Source: Streptomyces longisporoflavus
Lineage (GTDB): Bacteria > Actinomycetota > Actinomycetes > Streptomycetales > Streptomycetaceae
DNA length: 64,000 nucleotides
NCBI RefSeq assembly: GCF_014649775.1
Contig: NZ_BMTR01000012.1
Coordinates: 186,001 to 250,000 of the forward strand
Direction: 5' to 3'
The position numbers and the translations under genes are program-made. The notes below the pieces were generated by a model. That model was not told where the DNA came from. It saw nothing but the letters and a program-made list of their open reading frames with translations, and did no database searches. This document shows positions 1 to 8,858 of this stretch, piece by piece (within the stretch, counting starts at the first letter, position 1; every line of letters starts with the position of its first letter).

Positions 1-489
1 GGCGTAGAGGAACGTGAAGGCGACCGCGGCGGCGGGCACGGAGAGCAGCGCGGCGACGAACGAGGATGCGGTGATCGAACGGCGGCTGCGCGGGAGCACC
101 TTCACCAGGCCGCGGAAGGTGAGATAGGCCACGACCGTCGTGACGATCGCCATGTCCGTGATGTTCACGCCGAGCGCGGTGAGGCCGCCGTCCGCGAAGA
201 GGACGCCCTGCATGAGCAGTACGACGGACACGCACAGGACGCCCGTGTAGGGGCCGACGAGTATCGCGGCGAGCGCCCCGCCGAGCAGATGTCCGCTGGT
301 CCCGGCCGCGACCGGGAAGTTCAGCATCTGCACGGCGAAGATGAACGCGGCCACGAGCCCGGCGAGCGGCGCGGTCCGTTCGTCGAGTTCACGCCGGGCG
401 CCGCGGAGGCTGACGGCGACCGCGCCGGCGGCGATGACCCCGGTGGCCGCGGAGACGGGTGCGTCGATGAATCCGTCGGGGACATGCAT
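1..489 (-). CDS. ECF-type nickel/cobalt transporter substrate-specific subunit (NikM/CbiM), N-terminal part
   Basis: The gene starts at 489 and runs off the left edge, so 163 residues are visible. It begins MHVPDGFID, the signature N-terminus of CbiM/NikM proteins, whose N-terminal amine and His2 take part in metal binding. Several hydrophobic segments follow, as expected for the membrane S-component of an energy-coupling-factor transporter for Ni(2+) or Co(2+). The remaining Q, O and N subunits would lie to the left, outside the window. Sequence alone does not separate nickel from cobalt. The Nur-like box at 611-627 upstream favours nickel, and no B12-box of a cobalamin riboswitch was found in the leader. 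The family call is firm; the metal is an inference. Confidence 0.85.
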   Translation of the reverse strand, partial: MHVPDGFIDAPVSAATGVIAAGAVAVSLRGARRELDERTAPLAGLVAAFIFAVQMLNFPVAAGTSGHLLGGALAAILVGPYTGVLCVSVVLLMQGVLFADGGLTALGVNITDMAIVTTVVAYLTFRGLVKVLPRSRRSITASSFVAALLSVPAAAVAFTFLYA

Positions 490-610
490 GCGCGCGCTCC
501 TGGGCAGGACAGGGAGAAAGACGGTCGGTCGCGGTCGGCCGGGGAGACAGACACGGACAGGCAGACGGGCAGAGCGGATCGCTCGTGAACCGTTCAATGA
601 TAGGGCTCTG

Positions 611-627
611 TTGCGAACGGCTTGCAA
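611..627. promoter_or_regulatory. Nur-like (nickel uptake regulator) box
   Basis: The sequence reads TTGCGA, five bases, TTGCAA. The Streptomyces Nur box is written tTGCaa-N5-ttGCAA, so spacing and 11 of 12 arm positions agree. It lies 122 bp upstream of the nikM/cbiM-type start and 119 bp upstream of the divergent ssgA-like start. Repression of the transporter by nickel-loaded Nur is the natural reading. Binding is inferred. Confidence 0.6.
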
Positions 628-745
628 GAGCGATGTCTACCCAGTTATCCCCGTCACACTCGGTCACACCTGGAGCGAGAATCCGAATATATGGGACATT
701 AGAGGACATAAGGCCCGAGAAGGCCGTGATGGTGAGGAGTCGGCG

Positions 746-1099
746 ATGCCCGCAGTAGAACAGTACGCACGCGTCCACGTCGTCTCGGACTCACCCGACG
801 ACCAGCTTGCCGTCCCCGCCGTCCTGCGCTACGACCCGGAGGCCGACCCGCTCTCCGTGCGGATCGGCCTCCCTGGTTCCCCTGGGGGTTCCCACGAATG
901 GGCTTTCGCCCGGCAACTGCTTGAGCAAGGGCTCCGGGCCCCCGCCACCAGCGGCGACGTTCACATCTGGCCCTGTGGGCGGGTCCAGACGGTCATGGAG
1001 TTCCACTCGGCGCAGGGGGTGGCGGTCGTGCAGTTCGACGCTTCGGCGCTGATCCGCTTTCTGCGCCGCACATACGCGGCCGCCCCCGTCCCGCACTGA
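746..1099 (+). CDS. SsgA-like sporulation/cell division protein (SALP family)
   Basis: This is a 117-residue protein. It carries the SALP pattern: an N-terminal strand (YARVHVVSD), P-x-LRYD near residue 28, EWAFARQLLEQGL at 51-63, GDVHIWPC at 70-77 and a C-terminal FLRRTY. SALPs are found in sporulating actinomycetes, where SsgA and SsgB position FtsZ at sporulation septa and other members act in septum maturation or spore separation. The ATG is preceded by GAGGAG at 734-739. A longer reading frame from 341 exists, but its extra N-terminus matches nothing in the family. It is somewhat shorter than SsgA or SsgB, and which paralogue it represents cannot be told here. Confidence 0.8.
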   Translation: MPAVEQYARVHVVSDSPDDQLAVPAVLRYDPEADPLSVRIGLPGSPGGSHEWAFARQLLEQGLRAPATSGDVHIWPCGRVQTVMEFHSAQGVAVVQFDASALIRFLRRTYAAAPVPH

Positions 1100-1132
1100 C
1101 GCGCGCGCCCTCAGACGCACACGCGGGTCACG

Positions 1133-3379
1133 TCAGACGCGCTCCAGCTCCCGGTCGTCGTCGCCGCGGTCACGCTTGCCCGCCGCGTCGAGGTCACGCA
1201 GGCCCTCGCCCTCGACGTCCACGTTCGGCAGCGCGCGGTCCAGCCACTTCGGCAGCCACCACGCCTTCTTGCCGAGCAGCGCGAGCACCGCGGGGACCAG
1301 CGCCATGCGCACGATGAACGCGTCGAAGAAGACGGCGATCGCGAGACCGAAGCCGATCATCTTGACCATCTGCTCGGTGGATCCGATGAATCCGGCGAAC
1401 ACCGCGATCATGATCACGGCAGCCGCGGACACCACCCGCGCCCCGTGCCGGAAGCCGGTCACGATCGCCTGGCCGGGCCGCTCCCCGTGGACGTACGCCT
1501 CTCGCATGCGCGTCACGAGGAAGACCTCGTAGTCCATCGCGAGGCCGAAGACGACGCCCACCATGAAGATCGGCATCATGCTCATGATCGGGCCGGTCTG
1601 CTCGACGCCGAAGAGCGAGCCGAGCCAGCCCCACTGGAAGACCGCGACGACCGCGCCCAGGGCCGCGAGGACCGAGAGCAGGAAGCCGAGTGCCGCCTTG
1701 AGCGGGACCAGGATGGAGCGGAAGACGACGATCAGGAGGAGGAAGGCGAGGCCGACGACGAGTGCCAGGTAGGGCAGCAGGGCGTCGTTCAGCTTCTCGG
1801 AGACGTCGATGTTCATGGCCGTCGTACCGGTGACCATGACGCTCGCGCCGGTGTCGGACTTGATGTCGGCGCCCGCGTCACGGATCGCGTGCACGAGGTT
1901 CTCGGTCTCGATGCCGCTGGGCTTGGAGGACGGGACGACGCTGATGATCGCCGTGTCACCCGCCTTGTTGATCATCGGCGGGGCGACCGAGAGGACGTCG
2001 TCGAGCCCGGAGATCGTCTTGCTGATCTGACCGGCGGCGGCCTTCGGGTCGTCGGAACCCTCAAGGTCGGCGACCGTCATCAGCGGGCCGTTGAAGCCGG
2101 GCCCGAATCCTTCGGAGACCAGGTCGTACGCCTTGCGCTGGGTCGTGGACGTCGGCTGCGAGCCGTCGTCGGGGAGACCCAGTTCGAGGGAGGAGACGGG
2201 CAGCGCCGCGGCGCCGAGGCCGATCACGCCGACGAGCAGGACGGTCAGCGGGCGACGGACGACGAAGCGCGCCCAGCGCGTGCCGAGGTTGTCCTTCGGC
2301 TCGGCGTCCGCGGCAGCGGCTGCGGCGTCCTTCTTCCTGCCGCCGCCGAGCACCTTGCTCTTCTCGCCCGTGGGCTTGACCTTCTTGCCCGCGTAACCGA
2401 GCAGCGCCGGAATCAGGGTGAGCGCGATGAGTACGGCGATGACCACCGTGCCCGCCGCCGCGAAGCCCATCTTGGTGAGCATCGGGATGTTCACCACGGC
2501 GAGGCCGACCAGGGCGATGACGACGGTGAGGCCGGCGAAGACCACGGCCGAACCCGCGGTCCCCACCGCACGCCCCGCGGCCTCCTCGCGGTCACGCCCG
2601 TCGGCGAGTTCGCCGCGGTAGCGGGAGACGATGAAGAGCGCGTAGTCGATGCCGACCGCGAGGCCGATCATCATGGCGAGGGTCGAGGTCGTCGTGCCCA
2701 GGTCGAGCGCGCTGGCCAGGGCGGTGATCGTGGAGACGCCGATACCCACGCCGATCAGCGCGGTGAGCAGCGGAAGACCCGCCGCGATCAGCGAACCGAA
2801 GGTGATGACGAGGACGACGGCCGCGACCGCGATGCCGATGACCTCGGTGGCCCCGGTCTCGGGCATCGCCTGCAACGCGTCGCCGCCGACCTCGACCGTC
2901 AGCCCGGACTCCCGCGCCTCGTCGGTCGTCTTCTCCAGGGCGTCACGGCTGTCCTCGGTCAGCTCCATCGAGGTGACCTTGTACGAGACCGTCGCGTACG
3001 CGGTGGAGCCGTCCTTGCTGACCGTCTTGGCCGCGAAGGGGCTGTCGGCCCTCGCGACCTCGTCCGAACCGGACTTGAGGGCGGCGACGGTCTTCTCGAT
3101 GTCGGCCTTGTTGGCCGGGTCGGTGACCTTCTCGCCGTCCGGCGCCTTGAAGACGACCTTGGCGCTCGCACCGTCGGCACTGGCTTCGGGCACCCGCTCT
3201 TCGAGCAGGTCGAAGGCCTTCTGGGCCTCCGTACCCGGAATGGAGAAGGAGCTGGAGGCGGCGGTGGGCGCGGACGCCGCGCCGACTCCGGCGAGGGTCA
3301 GGAGCGCCACCCATATCAGGGCGACGAAGTGCCGCCGCCTGAAGGCGAGTCGGCCGAGTTTGTAGAGGAAAGTGGCCAC
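1133..3379 (-). CDS. MMPL/RND-superfamily membrane transporter
   Basis: This 748-residue protein has the MMPL architecture: an N-terminal membrane helix, an extracytoplasmic domain (about 40-175), five or six helices (about 178-350), a second extracytoplasmic domain (about 400-540) and a second helix bundle. Each half contains the family motif in the membrane, GIDYALFIVSRYR and AMDYEVFLVTRMR, whose Asp-Tyr pairs carry proton flow in MmpL proteins. Members export lipids, siderophores or drugs; the substrate here is unknown. The start is GTG. The TetR gene lies 109 bp upstream on the same strand, so the pair probably forms a self-regulated export unit. Confidence 0.87.
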   Translation of the reverse strand: MATFLYKLGRLAFRRRHFVALIWVALLTLAGVGAASAPTAASSSFSIPGTEAQKAFDLLEERVPEASADGASAKVVFKAPDGEKVTDPANKADIEKTVAALKSGSDEVARADSPFAAKTVSKDGSTAYATVSYKVTSMELTEDSRDALEKTTDEARESGLTVEVGGDALQAMPETGATEVIGIAVAAVVLVITFGSLIAAGLPLLTALIGVGIGVSTITALASALDLGTTTSTLAMMIGLAVGIDYALFIVSRYRGELADGRDREEAAGRAVGTAGSAVVFAGLTVVIALVGLAVVNIPMLTKMGFAAAGTVVIAVLIALTLIPALLGYAGKKVKPTGEKSKVLGGGRKKDAAAAAADAEPKDNLGTRWARFVVRRPLTVLLVGVIGLGAAALPVSSLELGLPDDGSQPTSTTQRKAYDLVSEGFGPGFNGPLMTVADLEGSDDPKAAAGQISKTISGLDDVLSVAPPMINKAGDTAIISVVPSSKPSGIETENLVHAIRDAGADIKSDTGASVMVTGTTAMNIDVSEKLNDALLPYLALVVGLAFLLLIVVFRSILVPLKAALGFLLSVLAALGAVVAVFQWGWLGSLFGVEQTGPIMSMMPIFMVGVVFGLAMDYEVFLVTRMREAYVHGERPGQAIVTGFRHGARVVSAAAVIMIAVFAGFIGSTEQMVKMIGFGLAIAVFFDAFIVRMALVPAVLALLGKKAWWLPKWLDRALPNVDVEGEGLRDLDAAGKRDRGDDDRELERV

Positions 3380-3488
3380 GAGGGCGTACTCCCGGTCAGG
3401 TCGTGGTGTCTACAGGGCAGGGGGGATCAGCCCGACGACGTGAGCGGTCGCGTCAGGTGGGACGTACGTACTTGGGGTGGTCGGTCGG

Positions 3489-4079
3489 TCAGACGCCGAG
3501 AGCGGGGAGGATCACGGCGTCGACGTAGGAACGGAGGAACTCACGGTCGACCGTGCGGTCCTCGATCAGGTCACGGGCGACGAAGGCGCCGACCATCATG
3601 TGGACGACGTAATCCAGCGCGGGATTGGCCGAGGACACTTCGCCGCGCTCCACGGCCCTGCGCAGCAGTGCGTTCAGGCCGGTGATCTCCGGCTCGATGA
3701 GCACCTGTCGCAGCGCGTGGTGGAGTTCGGGGTTCTCGTGGATGACGTGGAACAGGCTCCGCATCAGCGCGGCGTCCCGCTCCATCTGGCAGTCGTCCGA
3801 ACGGTCCACGCTCTCCATCAGGTCCCCGCGCAGGGACCCGGTGTCGATGTCCGCGATGGACACCGGCTTGTTGTGCCGCAGCGCCCTGGCGATCAGCTCG
3901 GGCTTGCTCCCCCACTGGCGGTAGAGGGTGGCCTTGCTGGATTTCGTGCGGGCCGCGATGGCGTCCATCGTGAGCGCTTCATAGCCGACCTCGCGGAGCA
4001 GATCGAGCACGGCCGCGTAGAGCTCGGTCTCGCGCTCGGGCGTGATCCGGCTGCGCCGCACCGTTGCCGCCTCAGCCAT
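3489..4079 (-). CDS. TetR/AcrR family transcriptional regulator
   Basis: This 196-residue protein has a TetR N-terminal helix-turn-helix (YEALTMDAIAARTKSSKATLYRQWGSKPELIARAL, given by its key part TLYRQWGSK) and a variable ligand-binding C-terminus. The ATG at 4079 is chosen over an in-frame start 20 codons upstream, because it places the start just before the DNA-binding domain and has a purine-rich GGAGGG upstream. It reads toward the MMPL exporter gene and probably represses it. A palindrome just upstream (4164-4178) is the likely operator. Confidence 0.85.
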   Translation of the reverse strand: MAEAATVRRSRITPERETELYAAVLDLLREVGYEALTMDAIAARTKSSKATLYRQWGSKPELIARALRHNKPVSIADIDTGSLRGDLMESVDRSDDCQMERDAALMRSLFHVIHENPELHHALRQVLIEPEITGLNALLRRAVERGEVSSANPALDYVVHMMVGAFVARDLIEDRTVDREFLRSYVDAVILPALGV

Positions 4080-4158
4080 GATCCCTCCGCTCCCTGTCGG
4101 ACCCTTGCGGGCCGGGGTCGAACCCGTTCCGTACGCCATGACTGTACCCGGCGACTTA

Positions 4159-4178
4159 ACGAAACGAAACCGTTTCGT
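4159..4178. promoter_or_regulatory. Probable TetR operator
   Basis: ACGAAAC and GTTTCGT flank one central base at 4164-4178, a perfect 7-1-7 inverted repeat. A second ACGAAAC copy overlaps it at 4159-4165. It lies about 85 bp upstream of the tetR start and about 105 bp upstream of the tricorn gene, so it could control both directions. This layout is typical of TetR autoregulation next to an exporter. Binding is inferred. Confidence 0.6.
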
Positions 4179-4284
4179 ACGTGTGCTGCGTCACGGCGGC
4201 CCGCCCCCCTCCGCACACGCGTACCCACCCGTCCGACCCCATGTACGAGTTGCCGGGCCCTCCGCACCGGAAAAGCATGGTGAA

Positions 4285-7200
4285 GTGACCGACGCGCGCG
4301 ATGAAGCCCATGCTGACCACGCCGACCAGGCCTACCTGCGATTTCCGCACCTCAGCGGCGACCGCCTCTGTTTCGCGGCCGAGGACGATCTCTGGGTGGC
4401 CCCGCTGAGCGGGGACGGCGAGCCCGCGGGCCGGGCCTGGCGGCTGACCGTCGACCGGACCAAGGTGAGCCACCCGCGCTTCTCGCCGGACGGCCGCCAC
4501 ATCGCGTACACGACATGGCGCAGTCTCGACCCGGAGATCCACCTCGCCCCGGTGGCCGGCGGTCCCGCCCGGCGTCTCACCTACTGGGGCAGCACGGACA
4601 CCCGCGTCTGCGGCTGGTCCCCCGACGGCGACATCCTCGCCGTCTCCTCGCACAACCAGCCCTTCTCGTACTTCTGCTGGGCCTACAGCGTGCCGACCGA
4701 CGGCTCGCCCGGCGGCAAGCTGCCCTGGGGTCCGGTGTACGACATCGCGGTCAACGACATCGACGGCGAACGCAAGACGCTCCTGCTCACCGGTAAGCCT
4801 CCGCACGAGCCCGCAGCCTGGAAGCGCTACCGGGGCGGGGCCATGGGCCGCCTGTGGATGCACGGCGTGCAGATCCTGCCCGACCTCGACGGGCATCTGG
4901 ACGCCCCGATGTTCGTGGACGGCAGGATCGCCTTCCTCTCCGACCACGAGGGCGTCGGCAACCTCTACTCCTGCCTGCCGGACGGCTCCGACCTGCGGCG
5001 GCACACCGACCACGACACCTTCTACGCCCGGCACGCGTCCAGCGACGGCGCCCGCGTCGTCTACCAGTGCGCGGGCGAGGTCTGGCTGGTGGACGACCTG
5101 TCCCCGGGCTCCGCGCCGCGCCGCCTCGACGTGCGCCTCGGCGGGCCGCGCGCCGGGCGGCGGATCTACCAGGTGCCGGCCGCGCAGCACGTCGACTCGC
5201 TCTCCGTGGACGCGACGGGCCGGGCCAGCGCCGTCGTCGTACGCGGCAGCCTGTACTGGCTCACGCACCGGGACGGGCCCGCCCGCACCATCACGGACAC
5301 CCCCGGCGTGCGCGTGCGGCTCCCGGAGATGCTCGGAAAGGGCGGGCAGGTCGCCTACGTCACCGACGCGGAGGGCGAGGACGCCGTCGAGATCGCCTAT
5401 CTGCCGCGCGCCAGCGGTGCGCGTCTGCCGCGCAGGCTGGCGCAGGGGAAGCTCGGCCGGGTCCTCGAACTGGTCTCCGACCCCGAGGGCGAACGGCTCG
5501 CGATCGCGTCGAACGACGGCAGGCTCCTCCTGGTCGACGCGACCGAGGAGTCCGACGGCGAGGTGACGGAGCTGATCGTCTCCACCAACGGCCCGGTGCG
5601 CGACCTGGCGTTCTCGCCGGACGGGGCGTGGCTGACGTGGTCGCATCCCGGCATCGGCCGCTCCCTCCGCCAGATCAAGATGGCCCGCATCGAAGGGCCC
5701 GGCTGCCGCATCATCGTCGACGTCACCAACGGCCGCTTCGAGGACGAGAACCCGGTCTTCACGCGGGACGGCCGCTATCTCGCCTTCCTGTCCTGGCGCG
5801 GCTTCGACCCGGTCTACGACGTGCACACCGGCGACCTCTCCTTCCCGCTCGGGTGCCGCCCCTACCTGGTGCCGCTGTCATCGGCCACTCCGTCGCCCTT
5901 CGCCCTCTCCCCCGACGGCCGCCCGGCCGCGGGCGGGCTCGATCCGGCCGACGGCAGGGCGCAGGACGGCACCGTGATCGTGGAGGTGGAGGGCCTGGAG
6001 AGCAGGGTGACGCCGTTCCCGGTCTCGGCGTCCAAGTACTCCGCCCTCCAGCCCGTCAGCGGCGGCGGCCTGGTCTGGCTGCGCTGGCCGATCTCGGGCG
6101 CCCTGGGCGAGACGTTCGTCAACCCGGCGGACACCTCGGGCCGCCCCACCCTGGAGTACTTCAACATCACCAAGGCCAAGAAGTCCGCCCTGGTCGACCA
6201 TCTCGACTGGTTCGCGCTCAGCGGCGACGGCACACGGCTCGTGGTCGTCGACGAGGGCGACCTGAGCGCGGTCCCCTCGACGGAGGTCGGCGACGGCGAC
6301 ACGACCGTCTGGATCGACCTGCGCCGCATCCTGCACGAGGTCGACCCGGCGGCCGAGTGGCGCCAGGCCTACGACGAGGCGGGCCGCCTCATCCGCGCCT
6401 ACTTCTGGGAGCCGCACATGTGCGGCATCGACTGGCCCGCGGTCCTCGACCAGTACCGGCCCCTGGTGGACCGGGTCGCGTCCCCCGACGAGTTCGCCGA
6501 CCTGCTCCGCGAGGTCCTCGGCGAACTGGGCACCTCCCACGCGTACGTCTCCGCCGCCCGCCGCAACGAAGGACCGCCGCACTACCAGCGTGCGATGGGA
6601 CTGCTCGGCGCCAACCTGGTCTGCCGGGACAACAAATGGCTGGTCAAGCGGATCCTGCCCGGCGAATCGTCCGACTCCAAGGCACGCTCGCCGCTCGCGG
6701 GCGCGGGCATCCGCGAGGGCGCGGTCCTCACGCACATCGACGGCCGCCCGGTGGACCCGGTCACGGGCCCCTTCCCGCTGCTCGCGGCGGCGGGCGGCAC
6801 GACGGTGGAGCTGACGTTCGAGGCGGCCGAGGCGGAAGGCAGGCCACGCAGGGTCGCGATCGTCCCCCTCATCAACGAACGCCCCCTGCGCTATCAGGAC
6901 TGGGTGGCCAAACGACGTGAGGTCGTACGGGAGTTGAGCGACGGGAAGTGCGGCTACCTGCACATCCCCGACATGGGCGGCTCGGGCTGGGCCCAGTTCA
7001 ACCGGGACCTGCGCATGGAGGTCTCGCGCCCGGCGCTGATCGTGGACGTGCGCGGCAACGCGGGCGGCCACATCAGCGAGCTGGTGGTCGAGAAGCTGAC
7101 GCGGAAGATCCTGGGCTGGGACCTGACGCGCAACGCCCAGCCGGTGTCGTACGCGTCGGCCGCGCCGCGCGGACCCGTGGTGGCCCTTGCCGACGAGGCC

Positions 7201-7575
7201 ACGTCGTCGGACGGCGACATGATCACGGCGGCCTTCAAGCTGCTCGGCCTCGGCCCCGTGGTGGGCCAGCGCACGTGGGGCGGCGTGGTGGGCATGACCG
7301 GGCGGCACGTGCTCGGAGACGGCACGGTGATCACGGTGCCGATGAACGCGGGGTGGTTCGACGAGTACGGCTGGTCCGTGGAGAACCACGGCGTGGCCCC
7401 GGATCTTGAGGTGCTTCGCACGCCCCTGGACTGGGCGGAGGGGCGGCACGCCCAGCTCGACGACGCGGTGCGGCTGGCGCTCGACCTCCTGGAACAACAG
7501 CCGGCGGCGACTCCGCCGAGCCTCGACGACGTACCGGACCGCCGGCGCCCGAAGCTGCCGCCGCGCGACGGCTGA
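4285..7575 (+). CDS. Tricorn protease homolog (S41 family)
   Basis: The protein has 1,096 residues from the chosen GTG, close to the usual tricorn length. The N-terminal half is made of beta-propeller repeats (for example FSPDGRHIAYTTW, FTRDGRYLAFLSW) that filter substrates. A PDZ domain follows around 800-880, then the C-terminal alpha/beta catalytic domain. The catalytic Ser-His pair of tricorn is seen at S751-H752 (LGTSHAYV). The nucleophile region ATSSDGD has S975, and ENHGVAPD carries the conserved Glu. Tricorn is a cytosolic peptidase acting after the proteasome. The GTG lies shortly before the AYLRFPHLSGD core; a longer frame from 4042 has no family match. Confidence 0.88.
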   Translation: MTDARDEAHADHADQAYLRFPHLSGDRLCFAAEDDLWVAPLSGDGEPAGRAWRLTVDRTKVSHPRFSPDGRHIAYTTWRSLDPEIHLAPVAGGPARRLTYWGSTDTRVCGWSPDGDILAVSSHNQPFSYFCWAYSVPTDGSPGGKLPWGPVYDIAVNDIDGERKTLLLTGKPPHEPAAWKRYRGGAMGRLWMHGVQILPDLDGHLDAPMFVDGRIAFLSDHEGVGNLYSCLPDGSDLRRHTDHDTFYARHASSDGARVVYQCAGEVWLVDDLSPGSAPRRLDVRLGGPRAGRRIYQVPAAQHVDSLSVDATGRASAVVVRGSLYWLTHRDGPARTITDTPGVRVRLPEMLGKGGQVAYVTDAEGEDAVEIAYLPRASGARLPRRLAQGKLGRVLELVSDPEGERLAIASNDGRLLLVDATEESDGEVTELIVSTNGPVRDLAFSPDGAWLTWSHPGIGRSLRQIKMARIEGPGCRIIVDVTNGRFEDENPVFTRDGRYLAFLSWRGFDPVYDVHTGDLSFPLGCRPYLVPLSSATPSPFALSPDGRPAAGGLDPADGRAQDGTVIVEVEGLESRVTPFPVSASKYSALQPVSGGGLVWLRWPISGALGETFVNPADTSGRPTLEYFNITKAKKSALVDHLDWFALSGDGTRLVVVDEGDLSAVPSTEVGDGDTTVWIDLRRILHEVDPAAEWRQAYDEAGRLIRAYFWEPHMCGIDWPAVLDQYRPLVDRVASPDEFADLLREVLGELGTSHAYVSAARRNEGPPHYQRAMGLLGANLVCRDNKWLVKRILPGESSDSKARSPLAGAGIREGAVLTHIDGRPVDPVTGPFPLLAAAGGTTVELTFEAAEAEGRPRRVAIVPLINERPLRYQDWVAKRREVVRELSDGKCGYLHIPDMGGSGWAQFNRDLRMEVSRPALIVDVRGNAGGHISELVVEKLTRKILGWDLTRNAQPVSYASAAPRGPVVALADEATSSDGDMITAAFKLLGLGPVVGQRTWGGVVGMTGRHVLGDGTVITVPMNAGWFDEYGWSVENHGVAPDLEVLRTPLDWAEGRHAQLDDAVRLALDLLEQQPAATPPSLDDVPDRRRPKLPPRDG

Positions 7576-7688
7576 CGTGGGCTTTTCCCGGTCGGTCACT
7601 GCCCGTCAATGATCGAAATGCGAGGTATGACCCACCGTGTAAGTCTGGTCGAGGCCCCTCCAACCTCACCCTCTAGGAGTGAACAAGC

Positions 7689-7895
7689 ATGGGCATCAAG
7701 GACCAGTTCCAGGACAAGGCCGACGAGCTCGCCAACAAGGCGAAGGACTCCATGGGCGGCGCGAAGGACGAGGCGAGCGAGCGGGCTTCGCAGGCGCAGG
7801 ACGAGACGGGCGAGCGCAGCTCGCAGGGCCAGGACCGGGCCCGCGACGCCGCGCAGGAGCAGCAGGACAAGTTCAACCGGGACTACGACGCCTGA
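7689..7895 (+). CDS. CsbD-like small stress protein
   Basis: This is a 68-residue hydrophilic protein rich in Asp, Glu, Lys, Gln and Ala (MGIKDQFQDKADELANKAKD...). It has the low-complexity helical look of CsbD/YjbJ proteins, which are induced by general stress in many bacteria and have no known enzymatic activity. AGGAG lies about ten bases before the ATG, and a strong terminator follows at 7917-7948, so it is a single-gene unit. The family resemblance rests on composition and length, so the name is tentative. Confidence 0.65.
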   Translation: MGIKDQFQDKADELANKAKDSMGGAKDEASERASQAQDETGERSSQGQDRARDAAQEQQDKFNRDYDA

Positions 7896-7916
7896 CGTCG
7901 AGCCGAGCTTGAACGG

Positions 7917-7948
7917 ATGAGGCCCCCCGGGACGCCGGGGGGCCTCAT
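7917..7948. terminator. Intrinsic terminator
   Basis: A perfect 14-bp stem (ATGAGGCCCCCCGG with its complement) closes on the loop GACG. It lies 22 bp after the csbD-like gene and 32 bp after the stop of the convergent SDR gene, so it probably serves both. Confidence 0.85.
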
Positions 7949-7979
7949 CGCTGCGTGCGGCGCGGACGCCGGGTCTCGA

Positions 7980-8858
7980 CTACCGCCCGGTACGGGCCTG
8001 TTCGTCGGCGGAACCCCCCGCGCCCACCAGCCCCGTGGAGACCGACCCGAGCCGGGGTTCGAACCGCCGCATCTCGCGCTGGCCGACCGTGCCGATGAGT
8101 GCCGGCAGGTAACCCCGGATGCCCTGCATGCCCCGCAGCCACCACTGCGCGTACACGTGGCTGGACCTGCGCTCGATGCCGGCGACGATCCGGTCGACGG
8201 CCGGACCCAGCGGGTAGGTCTTATTGGACGGCCACGGCAGGCGCTGGCGCAACTCCCGCATCACGTCGTCCTGGTCGGCGCCCCGCACCATGTCGGTGTC
8301 CGTCCAGGACAGGTAACCGACGCCCACCTTCACGCCCTTGTAGCCGACCTCGGCCCGCAGGCAGTGCGCGTACGCCTCGACGCCCGACTTCGACGCGCAG
8401 TACGCCGACATCATCGGCGCCGGAGTGATCGCCGCGAGCGAGGCGATCTGGAGCAGATAGCCCCGGCTCTCCGTAAGGACCGGCAGGAACGCCCGTCCCG
8501 TCACCGCGCTGCCGATGAGGTTGACCTCGATCACCCGGCGCCAGGCCACGGGGTCGGACTCGGTGAACGGTCCGCCGTTGGCGACGCCCGCGTTGGCGAC
8601 GACGATGTCGACCTTGCCGAACCGCTCCTTGACCTCCTGCGCGACCCGGGCCATCGCGACATGGTCGGTGACATCCGCGTGCCAGGCCTCGGCCTCGGTG
8701 TGCAGCCGCCCCGCCACCTGCTTCAGCTCGTCCGGTTCGAGACCGACGAGCGCGATCTTCGCGCCCCGCGCCGAGAGCTTGCGCGCGAGCAGCTCACCCA
8801 CGCCCCGCGCCGCCCCGGTGACGACCGCGACCTGACCCTCCAGGCTGACCTTGCTCAT
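7980..8858 (-). CDS. Short-chain dehydrogenase/reductase (SDR)
   Basis: This 292-residue protein has the classical SDR layout: cofactor motif TGAARGVG at 14-21, the NAG motif near 89-91, catalytic Ser140 and Y153-x3-K157 (YCASK). An extended C-terminus of about 60 residues is unusual for simple SDRs. It is the last gene of a three-gene operon; its ATG overlaps the hydrolase stop by four bases (8855-8858), showing translational coupling. In the context of a Baeyer-Villiger monooxygenase and a hydrolase it may oxidise the alcohol released from the lactone or ester, or form the starting ketone. The substrate is unknown. Confidence 0.85.
   Translation of the reverse strand: MSKVSLEGQVAVVTGAARGVGELLARKLSARGAKIALVGLEPDELKQVAGRLHTEAEAWHADVTDHVAMARVAQEVKERFGKVDIVVANAGVANGGPFTESDPVAWRRVIEVNLIGSAVTGRAFLPVLTESRGYLLQIASLAAITPAPMMSAYCASKSGVEAYAHCLRAEVGYKGVKVGVGYLSWTDTDMVRGADQDDVMRELRQRLPWPSNKTYPLGPAVDRIVAGIERRSSHVYAQWWLRGMQGIRGYLPALIGTVGQREMRRFEPRLGSVSTGLVGAGGSADEQARTGR

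Noticed and set aside
490..745. A cobalamin riboswitch in the nikM/cbiM leader
   Set aside because: No B12-box or supporting stems could be found, while a Nur-like box is present.
4156..5826. A minus-strand open frame of 556 codons under the tricorn gene
   Set aside because: It is antisense to well-conserved tricorn propeller repeats and has no recognisable domain.
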